Source: Piscinibacter sp943370595 (lineage in GTDB: Bacteria; Pseudomonadota; Gammaproteobacteria; Burkholderiales; Burkholderiaceae_C). Taken from it: a DNA stretch of 64,000 nucleotides. Positions 14,560-23,462 of this stretch are shown piece after piece; the first letter of the stretch is position 1; each line of letters starts with the position of its first letter. The stretch is taken from the NCBI GenBank assembly GCA_943370595.1, contig CALRRO020000004.1, positions 1-64,000 of the forward strand. The letters run 5' to 3'. The notes under the pieces were generated by a model that was given only the letters and a program-made list of their open reading frames with translations, searched no databases and had not been told where the DNA came from. The translations under genes and the position numbers were made by a program.

Positions 14560-15203
14560 CACGCCCCCCGCCGCCCGCCAAGCTGGCGAACGGTTGCGAT
14601 GGCTGCATCAACATCCTCAGCATCCACTATTCGCGCGATGCGACAGTTGCGGTCAACAACATGCAGGGCCGCGTTGTGGTCGAACCCGCCCAAGCCGTCG
14701 TCAATGGCAACCACCCCAAAGCTCTTCAGCAGTGACGCGAGGCCATCTCCATCGGTCGGTCGCAGGAGCCGCCACCCACTCGGACTTGGCTCCATGGCAG
14801 AACGGAACGCGCGCAATCGAGCCGGCGTGTCGCGACCCGGGTCGAACGAAATCGACACAACCATGGCGTCCGCTGTATCGTCCTGCAAGGCAAGCCTGTG
14901 CGCGAGCTGGGATGAAGTCGCTCCGAGAGACTTACAGATCGTCGGGCACTGCGTGTAGACAAAGTCCACAACCAGCACCCGACCGCATAGATCAGCGAGC
15001 TCGAACTTCGCCCCCAGCTCGTCCTCTAGCTGCACGCTCGGCAGTTGCCGAGGTGCAGCTTGCACAGCAGCGCGACGCCACGCTTCGCTGGTGAACAGCG
15101 ACAGGCCAGCTGTCAACTGCCAGATGACACCCAACGCGAAGCATAGGCATGCGAACGTCATCAGTGCGCCGCCGAGCTGCTTGGCAAGGTGTCTATGCGG
15201 CAT
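14559..15203 (-). CDS. senC: SCO1/SenC family copper chaperone
   Basis: 214 residues: one N-terminal membrane anchor (LGGALMTFACLCFALGVIW), then a thioredoxin-like domain with VVDFVYTQCPTICKSLG (the copper-binding CxxxC) and a late His in FDHNAALHVV. SCO proteins deliver copper to the CuA centre of subunit II. ATG chosen because the gene then overlaps the end of subunit I by 11 bp; the frame is open further upstream but inside the neighbouring gene. Confidence 0.85.
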   Translation of the reverse strand: MPHRHLAKQLGGALMTFACLCFALGVIWQLTAGLSLFTSEAWRRAAVQAAPRQLPSVQLEDELGAKFELADLCGRVLVVDFVYTQCPTICKSLGATSSQLAHRLALQDDTADAMVVSISFDPGRDTPARLRAFRSAMEPSPSGWRLLRPTDGDGLASLLKSFGVVAIDDGLGGFDHNAALHVVDRNCRIARIVDAEDVDAAIATVRQLGGRRGA

Positions 15204-16683
15204 CGCCGTGCTCGTTGTGCGCCCCACCCAAGACGATCCGCTTGGTGATGCCCACTGCCAAAGCAGCAGTCGCCAGGACAACGGTCAGTGCAGCAATGCT
15301 CCCAACGCTGTCATACAGCTGCCACTCAGCGATGTGCTGCGCCCAGCGCCTCGGGACACTGGCCCAGCCGCCCAACAGGAATGCAACGCAGAAGACGACA
15401 CTGCCGGCCGCGTAGACCCAGAACACCACTCGCTCAATCGACTCGTTGAAGTCAAGCCGTCCACGGAAGACATGCAGACAGAAGCCGATGAGCATCGGCA
15501 ACAAGCCCACGAGAAGATAGAAGTGGAAGTGGCCGGGCACCCACATCGTGTTGTGCATGACCTTGTTGATGTGAATGGTGCCGTCGACAATGGCCGGGAT
15601 CACACCAGCCGACCAGCCGAACATCGACAGAACCAGCCAACGGGACGCAGCCGCCCACTGGAACCCTGAGCGATAGATCAGCACGAGCGCGCCGTAAGCC
15701 GTCACGAGCAGAACCGGGATCCCGCTCAGGTACGACACAACCTGGCCCATGGCGAGAAGCCAGCTCGGCATGACCGTATCCAGCAGCAGGTGGTGCGGAT
15801 ACACGGCCATCACGAACAGCGTGACACAAGCCCACGCGGCGAGAAACGGTCGAGAGACCTTCCACGGGCGCTTGGCGTACTGTGGCAGCAGTTCGTAGAC
15901 TGCTGTCACCGACATGTAGATGGTCGCGTTGATGAATACGTGCCCGAAGAAGTAGATCATGTTCTTCGCTGCGAGCGCGCTGATACGCAGTTCTGGGAAG
16001 TACAGGTTGCACAGGGTCACGATCAGCACAACCGCCCCGACAAGCGTCCCCAGCGTATTGATGATGATGACCATGCTGCTGGCCACCACCGTCGGCGGAT
16101 GGTCGGGATTCACGCGACCAGACATCAGTTGGTCGATGCCCAGGCCCTGCAGCAAGCTGCCATAGCGCTTCTTGATGCCGATCGCTGCATCGAAGTAGAA
16201 CGCCAGGAACCCGACGCCAATCAGGATCAGGCCGACGACGAATGCTGCTGCGGCATGTGCGCTCCACTGGCCCATGGACTGTGCTGGCAGCGGCCAAAGG
16301 AACGTCCAGCCGCCGGCGTATCCACCGACAAAGATGGCGCCCAGTATCAGAACAACGCCGAGCATGAAGAGCACGTAGTTGAGCCAGATGATGAAGTGGC
16401 TGAGCTCGACATAGCGATTCAGGAAGTGCCACATCACGCCCGCGCCGGCGAGGGCAGCGATTCCCACCATGCCCGCACCGTGAGCCGTCATGACCTGATA
16501 GAAGAGGTCGGGTGAGACCTCGATCCAGCCTGCCTGAGCAGTACGCATCACAAGGCCCGCCAGCATCATGACTACCAGCACGACTACCGAAGTCAGAAGA
16601 TAGACCTTCACTGCCAGGCCATGGGAGTTGGTCTTCGCGTCTTGCTGCGGAGCTTCATCGAACAGTTGAATGTATTGGGTCAC
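15193..16683 (-). CDS. norY: Heme-copper oxidase superfamily subunit I, probable sNOR-type nitric oxide reductase NorY
   Basis: 496 residues, 12 or more helices. Metal ligands can be read: His68 (low-spin heme), His248, His297 and His298 (CuB), His385 and His387 (hemes; WVPGHFHFYLL). In oxidases of types A and B a Tyr lies four residues after the first CuB His and is cross-linked to it; here the segment is FFGHVFINAT, so the position is Asn252. Loss of that Tyr is a mark of nitric oxide reductases. Together with the CuA subunit, SCO and orf1 neighbours this fits NorSY (sNOR), which reduces NO to N2O. It could instead be an unusual oxidase; a biochemical distinction cannot be made from sequence. 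Confidence 0.7.
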   Translation of the reverse strand: MTQYIQLFDEAPQQDAKTNSHGLAVKVYLLTSVVVLVVMMLAGLVMRTAQAGWIEVSPDLFYQVMTAHGAGMVGIAALAGAGVMWHFLNRYVELSHFIIWLNYVLFMLGVVLILGAIFVGGYAGGWTFLWPLPAQSMGQWSAHAAAAFVVGLILIGVGFLAFYFDAAIGIKKRYGSLLQGLGIDQLMSGRVNPDHPPTVVASSMVIIINTLGTLVGAVVLIVTLCNLYFPELRISALAAKNMIYFFGHVFINATIYMSVTAVYELLPQYAKRPWKVSRPFLAAWACVTLFVMAVYPHHLLLDTVMPSWLLAMGQVVSYLSGIPVLLVTAYGALVLIYRSGFQWAAASRWLVLSMFGWSAGVIPAIVDGTIHINKVMHNTMWVPGHFHFYLLVGLLPMLIGFCLHVFRGRLDFNESIERVVFWVYAAGSVVFCVAFLLGGWASVPRRWAQHIAEWQLYDSVGSIAALTVVLATAALAVGITKRIVLGGAHNEHGDAA

Positions 16684-17210
16684 TTTGGCTCCTTGGCTTG
16701 GACCTGGATCTCAGCGACCATGGCGTGATGGGCGAGACCACAGAACTCAAGGCACAGCACTTCGTACTTGCCAGGCTCGGTGAAGTGATGACGGACCTTG
16801 TTGACAAACCCAGGCATCGCCTGAATCTGCGCCACGATGCGCCTATTGGGGTCGTACAAGGCAAAGCCGTGAGTCACGTCTTGACTGGTGACGACAAACT
16901 CAACGACATCGCCGACGTGTGCCTTGTCGGTTGACAGTTCCCAAGCCCACTGACGCGCACTGATCTGGATCGTCTGAGTCGCCTGCCCGGCACGCGCGTC
17001 GTGCGGCCAAGGCGCAAGCGTGGTCGCAGCGATGACAACCCCAGCAACGACAGCAATAGCAAAGAGCTGAGCTCGCAGCCTATACGCCGGCCCCGAGACT
17101 TGCTCTAGGGCAGCACTGCCCGCTGAGCGTCTGACGATCCAAACGAATGCCGCGCCGAGAAGAAGCAAGCAGCAGGCAGAGATAAGCAAGGCAAGAGATT
17201 GAGCGGACAT
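16680..17210 (-). CDS. norS: CuA-containing subunit II, probable NorS
   Basis: 176 residues: two N-terminal membrane helices (LALLISACCLLLLGAAFVWI and LFAIAVVAGVVIAATTL) and a periplasmic cupredoxin domain. CuA ligands are complete: His114 (TSQDVTHGFALYD), Cys153, Glu155, Cys157, His161 and Met164 in CLEFCGLAHHAM. It receives electrons from cytochrome c and passes them to subunit I. The gene overlaps subunit I by ATGA and is the first of the cluster. Confidence 0.8.
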   Translation of the reverse strand: MSAQSLALLISACCLLLLGAAFVWIVRRSAGSAALEQVSGPAYRLRAQLFAIAVVAGVVIAATTLAPWPHDARAGQATQTIQISARQWAWELSTDKAHVGDVVEFVVTSQDVTHGFALYDPNRRIVAQIQAMPGFVNKVRHHFTEPGKYEVLCLEFCGLAHHAMVAEIQVQAKEPK

Positions 17211-17235
17211 TCTCGAAGTCTGAGACCAACGCTGT

Positions 17236-17262
17236 TAAACATTCAGCTAGCGTACATGTTTA
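17236..17262 (-). promoter_or_regulatory. Inverted-repeat operator upstream of norS
   Basis: TAAACAT-N13-ATGTTTA, a perfect 7-bp inverted repeat ending 26 bp before the norS start, where a repressor would block transcription. AT-rich in a GC-rich background. The binding protein is unknown: it does not match the Fnr (TTGAT-N4-ATCAA) consensus, and resembles NsrR sites only loosely. Confidence 0.45.
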
Positions 17263-17482
17263 GAAAGTCCCTTGCTTCCATACGTGTGGCGTTTGCAGGC
17301 TGATCAGCTAGTACCAAAGTACGTTGACGGCAGGCTCGCGGACTCGGCACATTGCTGCTACTCCAGCATCTGCTGCTCACTCGTCGCAGACTTCATCGCT
17401 CCGAGCGTTCGCGGGCCGAGCGTGCGCAGATCTCAATCGCGTCGTTGGCTGTGCGTCTGCCAACCCACTGAACCTGACCTCT

Positions 17483-18481
17483 ATGAAGACTGTTTGCCGC
17501 CTGGGGATCACAGGCAGCGTGTCTATCCACCTGCGGCGAGCCGTCACTCTGGCTGCTGCCTTGGTATCAGCAGGGTGCGGCTCGCTGGTCAACGATGCCA
17601 TCGTCGGCAATCAATCGAGCACCATCGAGAAGGCATTGCGCGAGGGGAAAGCAGTACTGATTGCCAAGAAGACAATCTTTGAGCCTTCCGTTGGATCCAT
17701 TGAGCTCATCAGCCTGGCAGGGGAGCTTCGCCCCCCTCTGACGTACTGGCGCCGTTCGGGGGACAGCGCTCAGCTCGTTCTGGGTGGCAGCAGCACTCAG
17801 GAGGGAAGAGGCAAGCTCCTCACGAAGGGCTACCACTTCTTCATCGTCGAACCAGGCCGGTACGACCTGCTCGGGTACGTGCACAAGACCCGGATGCTCT
17901 CCAACCTGTACGAACTGCCCAGAGCCACGGATCCCATCAAGTCGACCATCGGCTTTGTCAAGCTCTCCGGTACCACCCTGCCCTCTCTGTACGAGTACCA
18001 GGCATGGATCCCACCACAGTCACACATGAGACTGATGCCACAGAACGTGGTGGCTACTTGGTACACCCCGGGTCGTTGGCAGAGCGAGGTCGGCTCCCGC
18101 CAGATTTCAGCTGGCTTCGTTGACATGCGCGGTATGGCCTCACACGACCAAGATGGTGAAGCCAATCTTGCGAGCTTCATGCTGCAGCCTGGCCAGTTGG
18201 CACAGATCGGGGACTTCGGCATGGAGTTCACGCACGGCAAGTGCGACATTCCAGAGCCCAACCAGTGGGTCTGTCCCATCGTCACACTGACGCTGCGCCC
18301 TGCAGTCAGCGACTTCAAGGCCGACCTCCAGAAGGACATGGAACAGACGGGCTACTCGCCCAGTCTTGTGCACAGCGTCCAGACCGCTCGCGTCATCCCA
18401 GGTCGCTTCTTCAAGTCTTCGAAACTCGAGCCCGACAGTCTGAGTGGGCATGTGAGAGTTCGTGCAGTGTCTGGAAGGTAG
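17483..18481 (+). CDS. Lipoprotein of unknown function
   Basis: 332 residues. A signal peptide ends in a lipobox (LVSAGC), so the mature protein is a membrane lipoprotein. The middle is rich in aromatic beta-strand patterns (LTKGYHFFIVEPGRYDLLGY) and has two Cys (near GKCDIPEPNQWVC) that could form a disulphide. No domain recognised. The chosen ATG begins directly before the signal peptide; the frame is open upstream but not signal-like. Seven bases separate it from the next gene, so both are likely one operon. Confidence 0.6.
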   Translation: MKTVCRLGITGSVSIHLRRAVTLAAALVSAGCGSLVNDAIVGNQSSTIEKALREGKAVLIAKKTIFEPSVGSIELISLAGELRPPLTYWRRSGDSAQLVLGGSSTQEGRGKLLTKGYHFFIVEPGRYDLLGYVHKTRMLSNLYELPRATDPIKSTIGFVKLSGTTLPSLYEYQAWIPPQSHMRLMPQNVVATWYTPGRWQSEVGSRQISAGFVDMRGMASHDQDGEANLASFMLQPGQLAQIGDFGMEFTHGKCDIPEPNQWVCPIVTLTLRPAVSDFKADLQKDMEQTGYSPSLVHSVQTARVIPGRFFKSSKLEPDSLSGHVRVRAVSGR

Positions 18482-18487
18482 GGCGCC

Positions 18488-19144
18488 ATGAGTCTGCGAA
18501 CTTTGGCAACTCGTCAGTGCACTCTTGCTGCGCTCGCCCTCGTGTGGACCTCGCCGGCCTCTGCCCTCGATCGAGAATGCCCGAGTGGCACTCTCTACTC
18601 GCGCTCCCTCGACGGTAAGGTCGAATGCGTACGAGCCGCAGCGGCTGAAAACGAGCCGAACGCTCCTCGCGCGGATCTCTCACCTGTTGCCGGCAGCTCT
18701 GCTGGAAAGCTCAGTCGAGATGCAGGTAGCTGGACACTTCCAGCGGCTTCGGCGACGCGCGGCTCTACAAGTTCGTGCATCGCCACGTTTCAGCAGCGTG
18801 GCCAGACCGTCAGCATCGCGCTCGTGGGCGGAACAAAGCCATCAGCACAGTTGGTCTTCAGCGGCCCCTTGGTTCCGAAGCCTCCGAAGTCCAACCAACG
18901 AGTCACAGTCAGTCTCCGCCAGCCCGGAGAGGCTGCGCAAACAGTGCAGGCGGGGCACTCCGCGCAAGGCACGGCCGGCAGCTCATTGATGGTCACAGTC
19001 CCTTCGGTTCAAGCTGCCTTGGACTCCATCGAAGAGCGCAATGCCTTCGAAGTCGTCCTGAACGGCGCGAAGGTCATCGACATCGCCTGGGAAGACGGCC
19101 GAACGGCCAAGACGGCCTTGGAGAAGTGCTGGGCGGGGCGATAG
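18488..19144 (+). CDS. Secreted hypothetical protein
   Basis: 218 residues with a signal peptide (LATRQCTLAALALVWTSPAS, cleavage near ASA-LDR), a short CPSGTLYSRSLDGKVEC segment suggesting a disulphide-bonded hairpin, a Pro/Ala/Ser linker and a beta-rich C-terminal half (FQQRGQTVSIALVGG). No family recognised. It follows the lipoprotein gene closely and probably shares its transcript and compartment. Confidence 0.55.
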   Translation: MSLRTLATRQCTLAALALVWTSPASALDRECPSGTLYSRSLDGKVECVRAAAAENEPNAPRADLSPVAGSSAGKLSRDAGSWTLPAASATRGSTSSCIATFQQRGQTVSIALVGGTKPSAQLVFSGPLVPKPPKSNQRVTVSLRQPGEAAQTVQAGHSAQGTAGSSLMVTVPSVQAALDSIEERNAFEVVLNGAKVIDIAWEDGRTAKTALEKCWAGR

Positions 19145-19157
19145 CCGCCACGGCTGT

Positions 19158-19445
19158 CTAGCGCGAAATCTTTCGCTCCACCTCCGAAACAACGCCGCCT
19201 CGGAACGTCACGATGGTGAGCGTCTGCGGGTCGCGGGACTGTGGGAAGTATGTCCAGGTCTTCTCCTCCGGCAGTCCCTTGGCGTTGACGAGCATGGCTT
19301 CGTGGTCTGGCTTGCCGATTCGGAACAAGACCTCCCCTTCGTTCATGCCCTTGCGGATGAAGCCGCGCTCCCGCGCGTCTGCGGCCCAGCTCGATCCGCT
19401 GGCGACAGCCAGCACCAGGAAGGCCGCAAGCTTCTTGGCCATCAT
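19158..19445 (-). CDS. Small periplasmic protein, SmpA/BamE-like
   Basis: 95 residues: signal peptide (LAAFLVLAVASGSSWA) and a mature part with the SmpA/OmlA-type pattern FIRKGMNEGEVLFRIGKPDH, then WTYFPQSRDPQTLTIVTFRGGVVSEVER. This 'G-M-x-E-x-E-V-x-x-x-x-G-x-P' motif recurs in small outer-membrane assembly or envelope proteins. There is no lipobox Cys, so it is soluble. ATG chosen because AGGAGA lies six bases upstream. Convergent with the gene before it. Confidence 0.6.
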   Translation of the reverse strand: MMAKKLAAFLVLAVASGSSWAADARERGFIRKGMNEGEVLFRIGKPDHEAMLVNAKGLPEEKTWTYFPQSRDPQTLTIVTFRGGVVSEVERKISR

Positions 19446-19904
19446 TTCCATTCTCCTCATAACTGACTCTCTCTCGCTCAACACCAGCACTAACGGCAAG
19501 AACGCAAAGAGAGATCGGACGGTGTACACGGTCGCCCGCCCCACCTTCGCATCGTGGCAGAACCTCAGCAGAGGTTCCTCCAACACAGTCGGCTACTCGG
19601 AGTTTGTCGCGAGACAGTCGACAGCTGCGACAGGCCTTGGCTCACCTGCTTCACGCTGGTGGAGCTACATCCCTGCGGCACCTCGATCAGATAGGTCGGC
19701 AATCTTGACCTCAGCGTCAGATTGGCACCCTCATCTGGCAGCACGAGGTAGCAGCTAGTGTGTCCGCCGTGGGGCCACAGAATAGGGCTGAGTGCGACTC
19801 GCGCCTAGGTTCGCGAATCGTCGCTTCGACTGCGTCGAAACATCACTGGACGAAAGTCTTGAGTCGGCCTATGCGGGCCACCATGGGCGCAATCTGAGTC
19901 AGCC
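19446..19904. other. Intergenic region
   Basis: About 460 bp between two minus-strand genes. Open frames on both strands are short and unconvincing; no terminator or repeat stands out. Confidence 0.3.
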
Positions 19905-20789
19905 TCAGCCAAGCGCCAGCGCCCGCTGATGCTCTCGGGAAGCCAGCACCCTGAACTCGTCGAGAGCGACGTTCCTCCAACCGTGCCGCTTCCAAACAAG
20001 ATACGTCTGGCTGATGCCTAGCTCCCCCTCGATCGGATGCGCTCGAACGTCCAGCTTGCTGGGTAGTAGCTTCACGGCCGAATCCGGCAGCAGCCCAACA
20101 CCCATGCCGGCAGCCACACATGCGTGGATCGCCTGGAACGAGCCGAACTCGAGCATCCGTTGGGGCGTGAAGCCGCTGGCCTGGAACCATCTCTCGAGAA
20201 TGCGCCGGTAGTTGCAGCCGTTGCGGAAGACCAGCATGGTGTGATTGGCAATGTCTGCCGGCGTCTTGACCTGCGTGTACTGCGAATGAGTCAGCAGCAC
20301 CAGCTTCTCCTGGCAGAACAGCTCCGACTCGAACTCAGCAGGGTTCGGGCGGCCCGCCACAAAGCCCGCATCGGCCTTGCGACTCGCGACCAGTTCCAGC
20401 ACCTGATCAGTAGGACCAGTTTCGAGGGTGAGCCTCACCCCAGGCAGCTTCTTGTGGAACCTCGCCAACAGATTGGGTAGCCGCACTGCAGCTGTCGTCT
20501 CCATCGAAGCGAGACGAAGCTCGCTGGCCGACTCAAGGCCGCTGATGCGCGCTTGAGCCTCATCCGCAATCTCTATCAGCCGATTGGCGTACTCCAGCAG
20601 GAGTGAGCCCGCGGGACTGATCTGCAAGCGCTTGCGCTCTCGCACAAACAGTTCGGTGTTCAGCTGGGTCTCCAGTTGCTTCAGACGCATGGAGACGTTG
20701 GACTGCACGCAGTGCAGCCTTTGCGCCGCTCTCGAGATGCTGCCCGTTTCCGCCACTGCCTTCAGAAGCTTCAGCTGCGCAATTTCCAT
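19905..20789 (-). CDS. LysR family transcriptional regulator
   Basis: 294 residues. The N-terminal winged HTH is typical (LKLLKAVAETGSISRAAQRL, CVQSNVSMRLKQLETQLN, TELFVRERKRLQISPAG), followed by a PBP2-type effector domain (VRLTLETGPTDQVLELV ... ADAGFVAG ... GVGLLPDSA). Similar to the Cbl/GltC/PrpC-like subgroup in which the effector domain begins RLASMETTAAVRLPNLL. It is divergent from the Crp/Fnr gene across 177 bp and could control the nitronate operon on that side. Inducer unknown. Confidence 0.85.
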   Translation of the reverse strand: MEIAQLKLLKAVAETGSISRAAQRLHCVQSNVSMRLKQLETQLNTELFVRERKRLQISPAGSLLLEYANRLIEIADEAQARISGLESASELRLASMETTAAVRLPNLLARFHKKLPGVRLTLETGPTDQVLELVASRKADAGFVAGRPNPAEFESELFCQEKLVLLTHSQYTQVKTPADIANHTMLVFRNGCNYRRILERWFQASGFTPQRMLEFGSFQAIHACVAAGMGVGLLPDSAVKLLPSKLDVRAHPIEGELGISQTYLVWKRHGWRNVALDEFRVLASREHQRALALG

Positions 20790-20966
20790 GTTCTCTCCTC
20801 GCTCGAGCGCAGATCATGTCATCGTTCCTACTGATGCACCAGCCCTACTTAATCATCTTCAGAGATGCACAGTTCATCTCTTTGAGTGATGTCGTTGCTG
20901 GTGCTGATCAAGCGCGCCTAGGCTTCGCATCCTCTCCGACGAGGCCGTCAACTCGCACTTCCGCAG

Positions 20967-21782
20967 ATGTTTGGTCAACGCGCACTTGTGGCGGCACAAC
21001 CGCTTCGCTACCTCAGCCAGGAAGCCGCAGGCATGGTGAGCTCCGCTGAGTGGCGCTCAACCATCGACGACGGTTGCATGGCGACGTTGGGGGCCAGCTT
21101 CGTTGAGCATCGCCTGAGCGACGGCGAGTCGCTTGGCGCCCACACGACTGCGGCCGACTCCTGGATCGGGGTGGTTTCCGGCCTCATCAAGATCTGCTCC
21201 CTGTCCGAAAGCGGAACCTCGGTGACCTACGCGGGCCTGGCCTCCGGCGGCTGGTTCGGAGAAAGCGCCCGAGCGTGGCCTCATGGTCAGCGGCTTCAGA
21301 TCGTCGCGCTGCGGTCTTCGCACCTGGTTCTTCTGCCTCGACATGCGTTTGAGCAACTGCTGAGTCAGAACCCGAGGTTCAACCGGTACGTGATGGAGCG
21401 CCTGCAGGCTTGGCTCGGCCACTTCATGTCCATGGTGCTCAGTGACCGCTCGTTCAGCAACGAACAGCGCGTCGCCCACACCTTGCATGCGCTCTTCGAT
21501 CCAACCATTTGCCCTGGCGTCGGCAAAGTCCTGCAGATCACGCAGTACGAGGTCGGCTCACTTTGCGGCCTCTCACGGCAGAGCACCAACCGCGCACTCC
21601 AGTTGCTTGAAGTCTGCGGCGCCATCGAAGTCTCCTACGGCCAGATCCGTGTCTGCAGTCTCGAGCGCCTGCGCCTGGTGGGTTGCGGAGAGCCTGTGAA
21701 CAAGCCGCTCGCCGCGGCCGCCACTGCGCGCAAAGACACCCGGCCAGCCGTCGGCTGGGCTGCCGCCGGCGTTGCGGCCTAG
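20967..21782 (+). CDS. Crp/Fnr family transcriptional regulator
   Basis: 271 residues: a cyclic-nucleotide-binding-like beta roll (LGASFVEHRLSDGESLGAHT ... SWIGVVSGLIKICS ... GGWFGESA), a long dimer helix, and a Crp-type winged HTH near residues 185-230 (ITQYEVGSLCGLSRQSTNRA, then LQLLEVCGAIEV). There is no N-terminal four-Cys cluster, so no Fnr-type iron-sulphur sensor; the signal is unknown. It is the first gene in a plus-strand run with cytochrome b561, nitronate monooxygenases and MmsA, 44 bp before the next. The start is uncertain; a Met at residue 23 is also possible. Confidence 0.8.
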   Translation: MFGQRALVAAQPLRYLSQEAAGMVSSAEWRSTIDDGCMATLGASFVEHRLSDGESLGAHTTAADSWIGVVSGLIKICSLSESGTSVTYAGLASGGWFGESARAWPHGQRLQIVALRSSHLVLLPRHAFEQLLSQNPRFNRYVMERLQAWLGHFMSMVLSDRSFSNEQRVAHTLHALFDPTICPGVGKVLQITQYEVGSLCGLSRQSTNRALQLLEVCGAIEVSYGQIRVCSLERLRLVGCGEPVNKPLAAAATARKDTRPAVGWAAAGVAA

Positions 21783-21825
21783 CCACCTCCTTCTTGCTCC
21801 CGTCCAGCAATCGACTGACGCCAAC

Positions 21826-22380
21826 ATGCAACTACGAGACACCGGCCTTGCTTTTTCACCGATAACCATCGCCCTGCACTGGCTCGCGGCCGCTCTGGTC
21901 GGCGCGATTCTTGTGCTGGCTGTCATGCAATCGACCGCTGCCAGCGCGTCGCAGGTCGATGAGCTCCGACAGTTGAAGACACTGCTTGCAGTCGTGCTCT
22001 TCCCTCTGTCCGTGTATCGCCTGTGGGCAAGACTGACCAGCTTTCACCCACTGCCGGTGGGGACACCCAACCCGATCGAGGTGATCGTCAGTCGCTCCGT
22101 GGCCACCGCCTTGGTCCTGGCAACCGTGCTGCTGCCGATCGCCGCGTGGCTCGAACTCTCGGCTGCAGGGCAGGCCATCCTCCTTCCAGGCGGCTACCGC
22201 GTTCCCGCTTTGATGGCGCCCAGCGAACAGGTCGCCAAGGTTGTCGCCTTTCTCTTCAAGCTGGGTTCGACGGCCTTTCTTCTTGGGCTGGCTTTGCACA
22301 TCTTCGGAGCCCTCAAGAACCACCTGGCGCTGCGAAACGACACGCTCGCCCGGATGCTGGGCAAGAAGGTCGAACTCTGA
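21826..22380 (+). CDS. Cytochrome b561 family membrane protein
   Basis: 184 residues with four membrane helices and the b561 pattern: ITIALHWLAAALVGAILVLA (His heme ligand in the first helix), LKTLLAVVLFPLSVYRLWAR, a third helix with LATVLLPIAAWLELSA, and GLALHIFGALKNHL (His in the fourth). It moves electrons between quinone or a periplasmic partner and the membrane. An insertion (TAASASQVDELRQ) replaces the usual KSLG motif. Fifteen bases before the next start, so co-transcribed with it. Confidence 0.75.
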   Translation: MQLRDTGLAFSPITIALHWLAAALVGAILVLAVMQSTAASASQVDELRQLKTLLAVVLFPLSVYRLWARLTSFHPLPVGTPNPIEVIVSRSVATALVLATVLLPIAAWLELSAAGQAILLPGGYRVPALMAPSEQVAKVVAFLFKLGSTAFLLGLALHIFGALKNHLALRNDTLARMLGKKVEL

Positions 22381-22395
22381 CGAAGGCACGCTGGC

Positions 22396-23319
22396 ATGAC
22401 CAAGTACACACGAACCGGCCTGACTGAGCAGCTCGGCATTCGCTACCCCATCTTTCTCGCGGGCATGGGCGGGATCTCCGGCCCGAAGTTGAGCGCCGCT
22501 GTCTCCAATGCTGGCGCGATGGGCATCGTCGGAGGCCTGCGTCTTGCGCCCAAAGCGCTGCGCAACTGGCTGCGGGAGACGAAGTCCCTGACCGACAAGC
22601 CCTTTGGAGTCAACCTGATCCCGCAGTTCGGTGGGCCTGAGGTCTTCGACGCTCAGCTGCGAGTCGTGATGGAAGAGCGCCCTGCCCTGTTGTCGCTGTT
22701 CTATGCAGAGCAGTACCCACAGGCCATCGCTATGGCCAAGAGTGCCGGGATTGCCGTGATGGTCCAGGTCGGCACCGTCAAGCTTGCCGAGCTTGCACTG
22801 TCGCAAGGAGCGGACATCCTCGTGGCTCAGGGCAGCGAGAGTGGCGGCCACCTCAATCCCGGGACGATCGGGCTGCTGTCACTTCTGCCCAGGCTGGTCG
22901 AGGTGGCCGGAGCGCGTCCCGTTCTTGCCGCCGGTGGCGTCACCGACCGCCAGGACGTTCGAGCCGCCATGTTGATGGGCGCTGCGGGAGTTCTGGTCGG
23001 GACCGCCTTCGTCGCGACCAACGAATCCAATGCTCACGCCATCTTCAAGCAACGGATCGTCGACGCGAGCACCGACGACACCGAGTACAGGACTGGCTAT
23101 TCATTTGGCTGGACCTACGGTACCCCTCATCGAGTGATTCCCAACCGCGAGCGCTGGAACTTGATGCGCTTCATTGGAGGGGGCGCTCGCATCTTCGACA
23201 AGCCGAGAGTGGCTCAGAAGCTTTCGCTCTATGCCGGCCAGGGGGTTGGTCGGATCCGAGACATCGTCCCGGCAGAGCAACGCGTGACCGAGTTGGTGGC
23301 TGGCCTGTCGCGCCCGTGA
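22396..23319 (+). CDS. Nitronate monooxygenase family FMN enzyme (first copy)
   Basis: 307 residues, a TIM barrel of the 2-nitropropane dioxygenase/NMO family: YPIFLAGMGGISGPKLSAAV, VSNAGAMGIVGG, FGVNLI, VMVQVGTVKLAELALSQGAD, AQGSESGGHLN (conserved His in the SGGH loop), RPVLAAGGVTDRQDV and GAAGVLVGTAFVAT (phosphate-binding loop). NMO oxidises alkyl nitronates to carbonyl compounds with release of nitrite; some members are FMN reductases or enoyl reductase relatives. The neighbouring MmsA and second NMO favour a catabolic role. Confidence 0.82.
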   Translation: MTKYTRTGLTEQLGIRYPIFLAGMGGISGPKLSAAVSNAGAMGIVGGLRLAPKALRNWLRETKSLTDKPFGVNLIPQFGGPEVFDAQLRVVMEERPALLSLFYAEQYPQAIAMAKSAGIAVMVQVGTVKLAELALSQGADILVAQGSESGGHLNPGTIGLLSLLPRLVEVAGARPVLAAGGVTDRQDVRAAMLMGAAGVLVGTAFVATNESNAHAIFKQRIVDASTDDTEYRTGYSFGWTYGTPHRVIPNRERWNLMRFIGGGARIFDKPRVAQKLSLYAGQGVGRIRDIVPAEQRVTELVAGLSRP

Positions 23320-23462
23320 CTGGATCGCGGCCACGTCAGCCCCTGACAGGCGTACCGATCGCGTCAGCAGCCCGAGGCATCAACTAGACATCCACAGGCG
23401 CCCAGCAAGGGCCTGATTGACCATCTGGCGCGAGTCCAAGGCGCCGTACACAGGAGAACCGC

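Noticed and set aside
15452..16432. 326-residue frame overlapping the heme-copper subunit I gene on the same strand in another frame.
   Set aside because: Arg/His-rich out-of-frame translation of a clear oxidase-family gene.
13154..17210. Annotating the heme-copper genes as a normal cytochrome c oxidase.
   Set aside because: The HxxxY tyrosine is Asn and there is no subunit III gene; the gene order fits norSY-senC-orf1 better, although activity is not proven.
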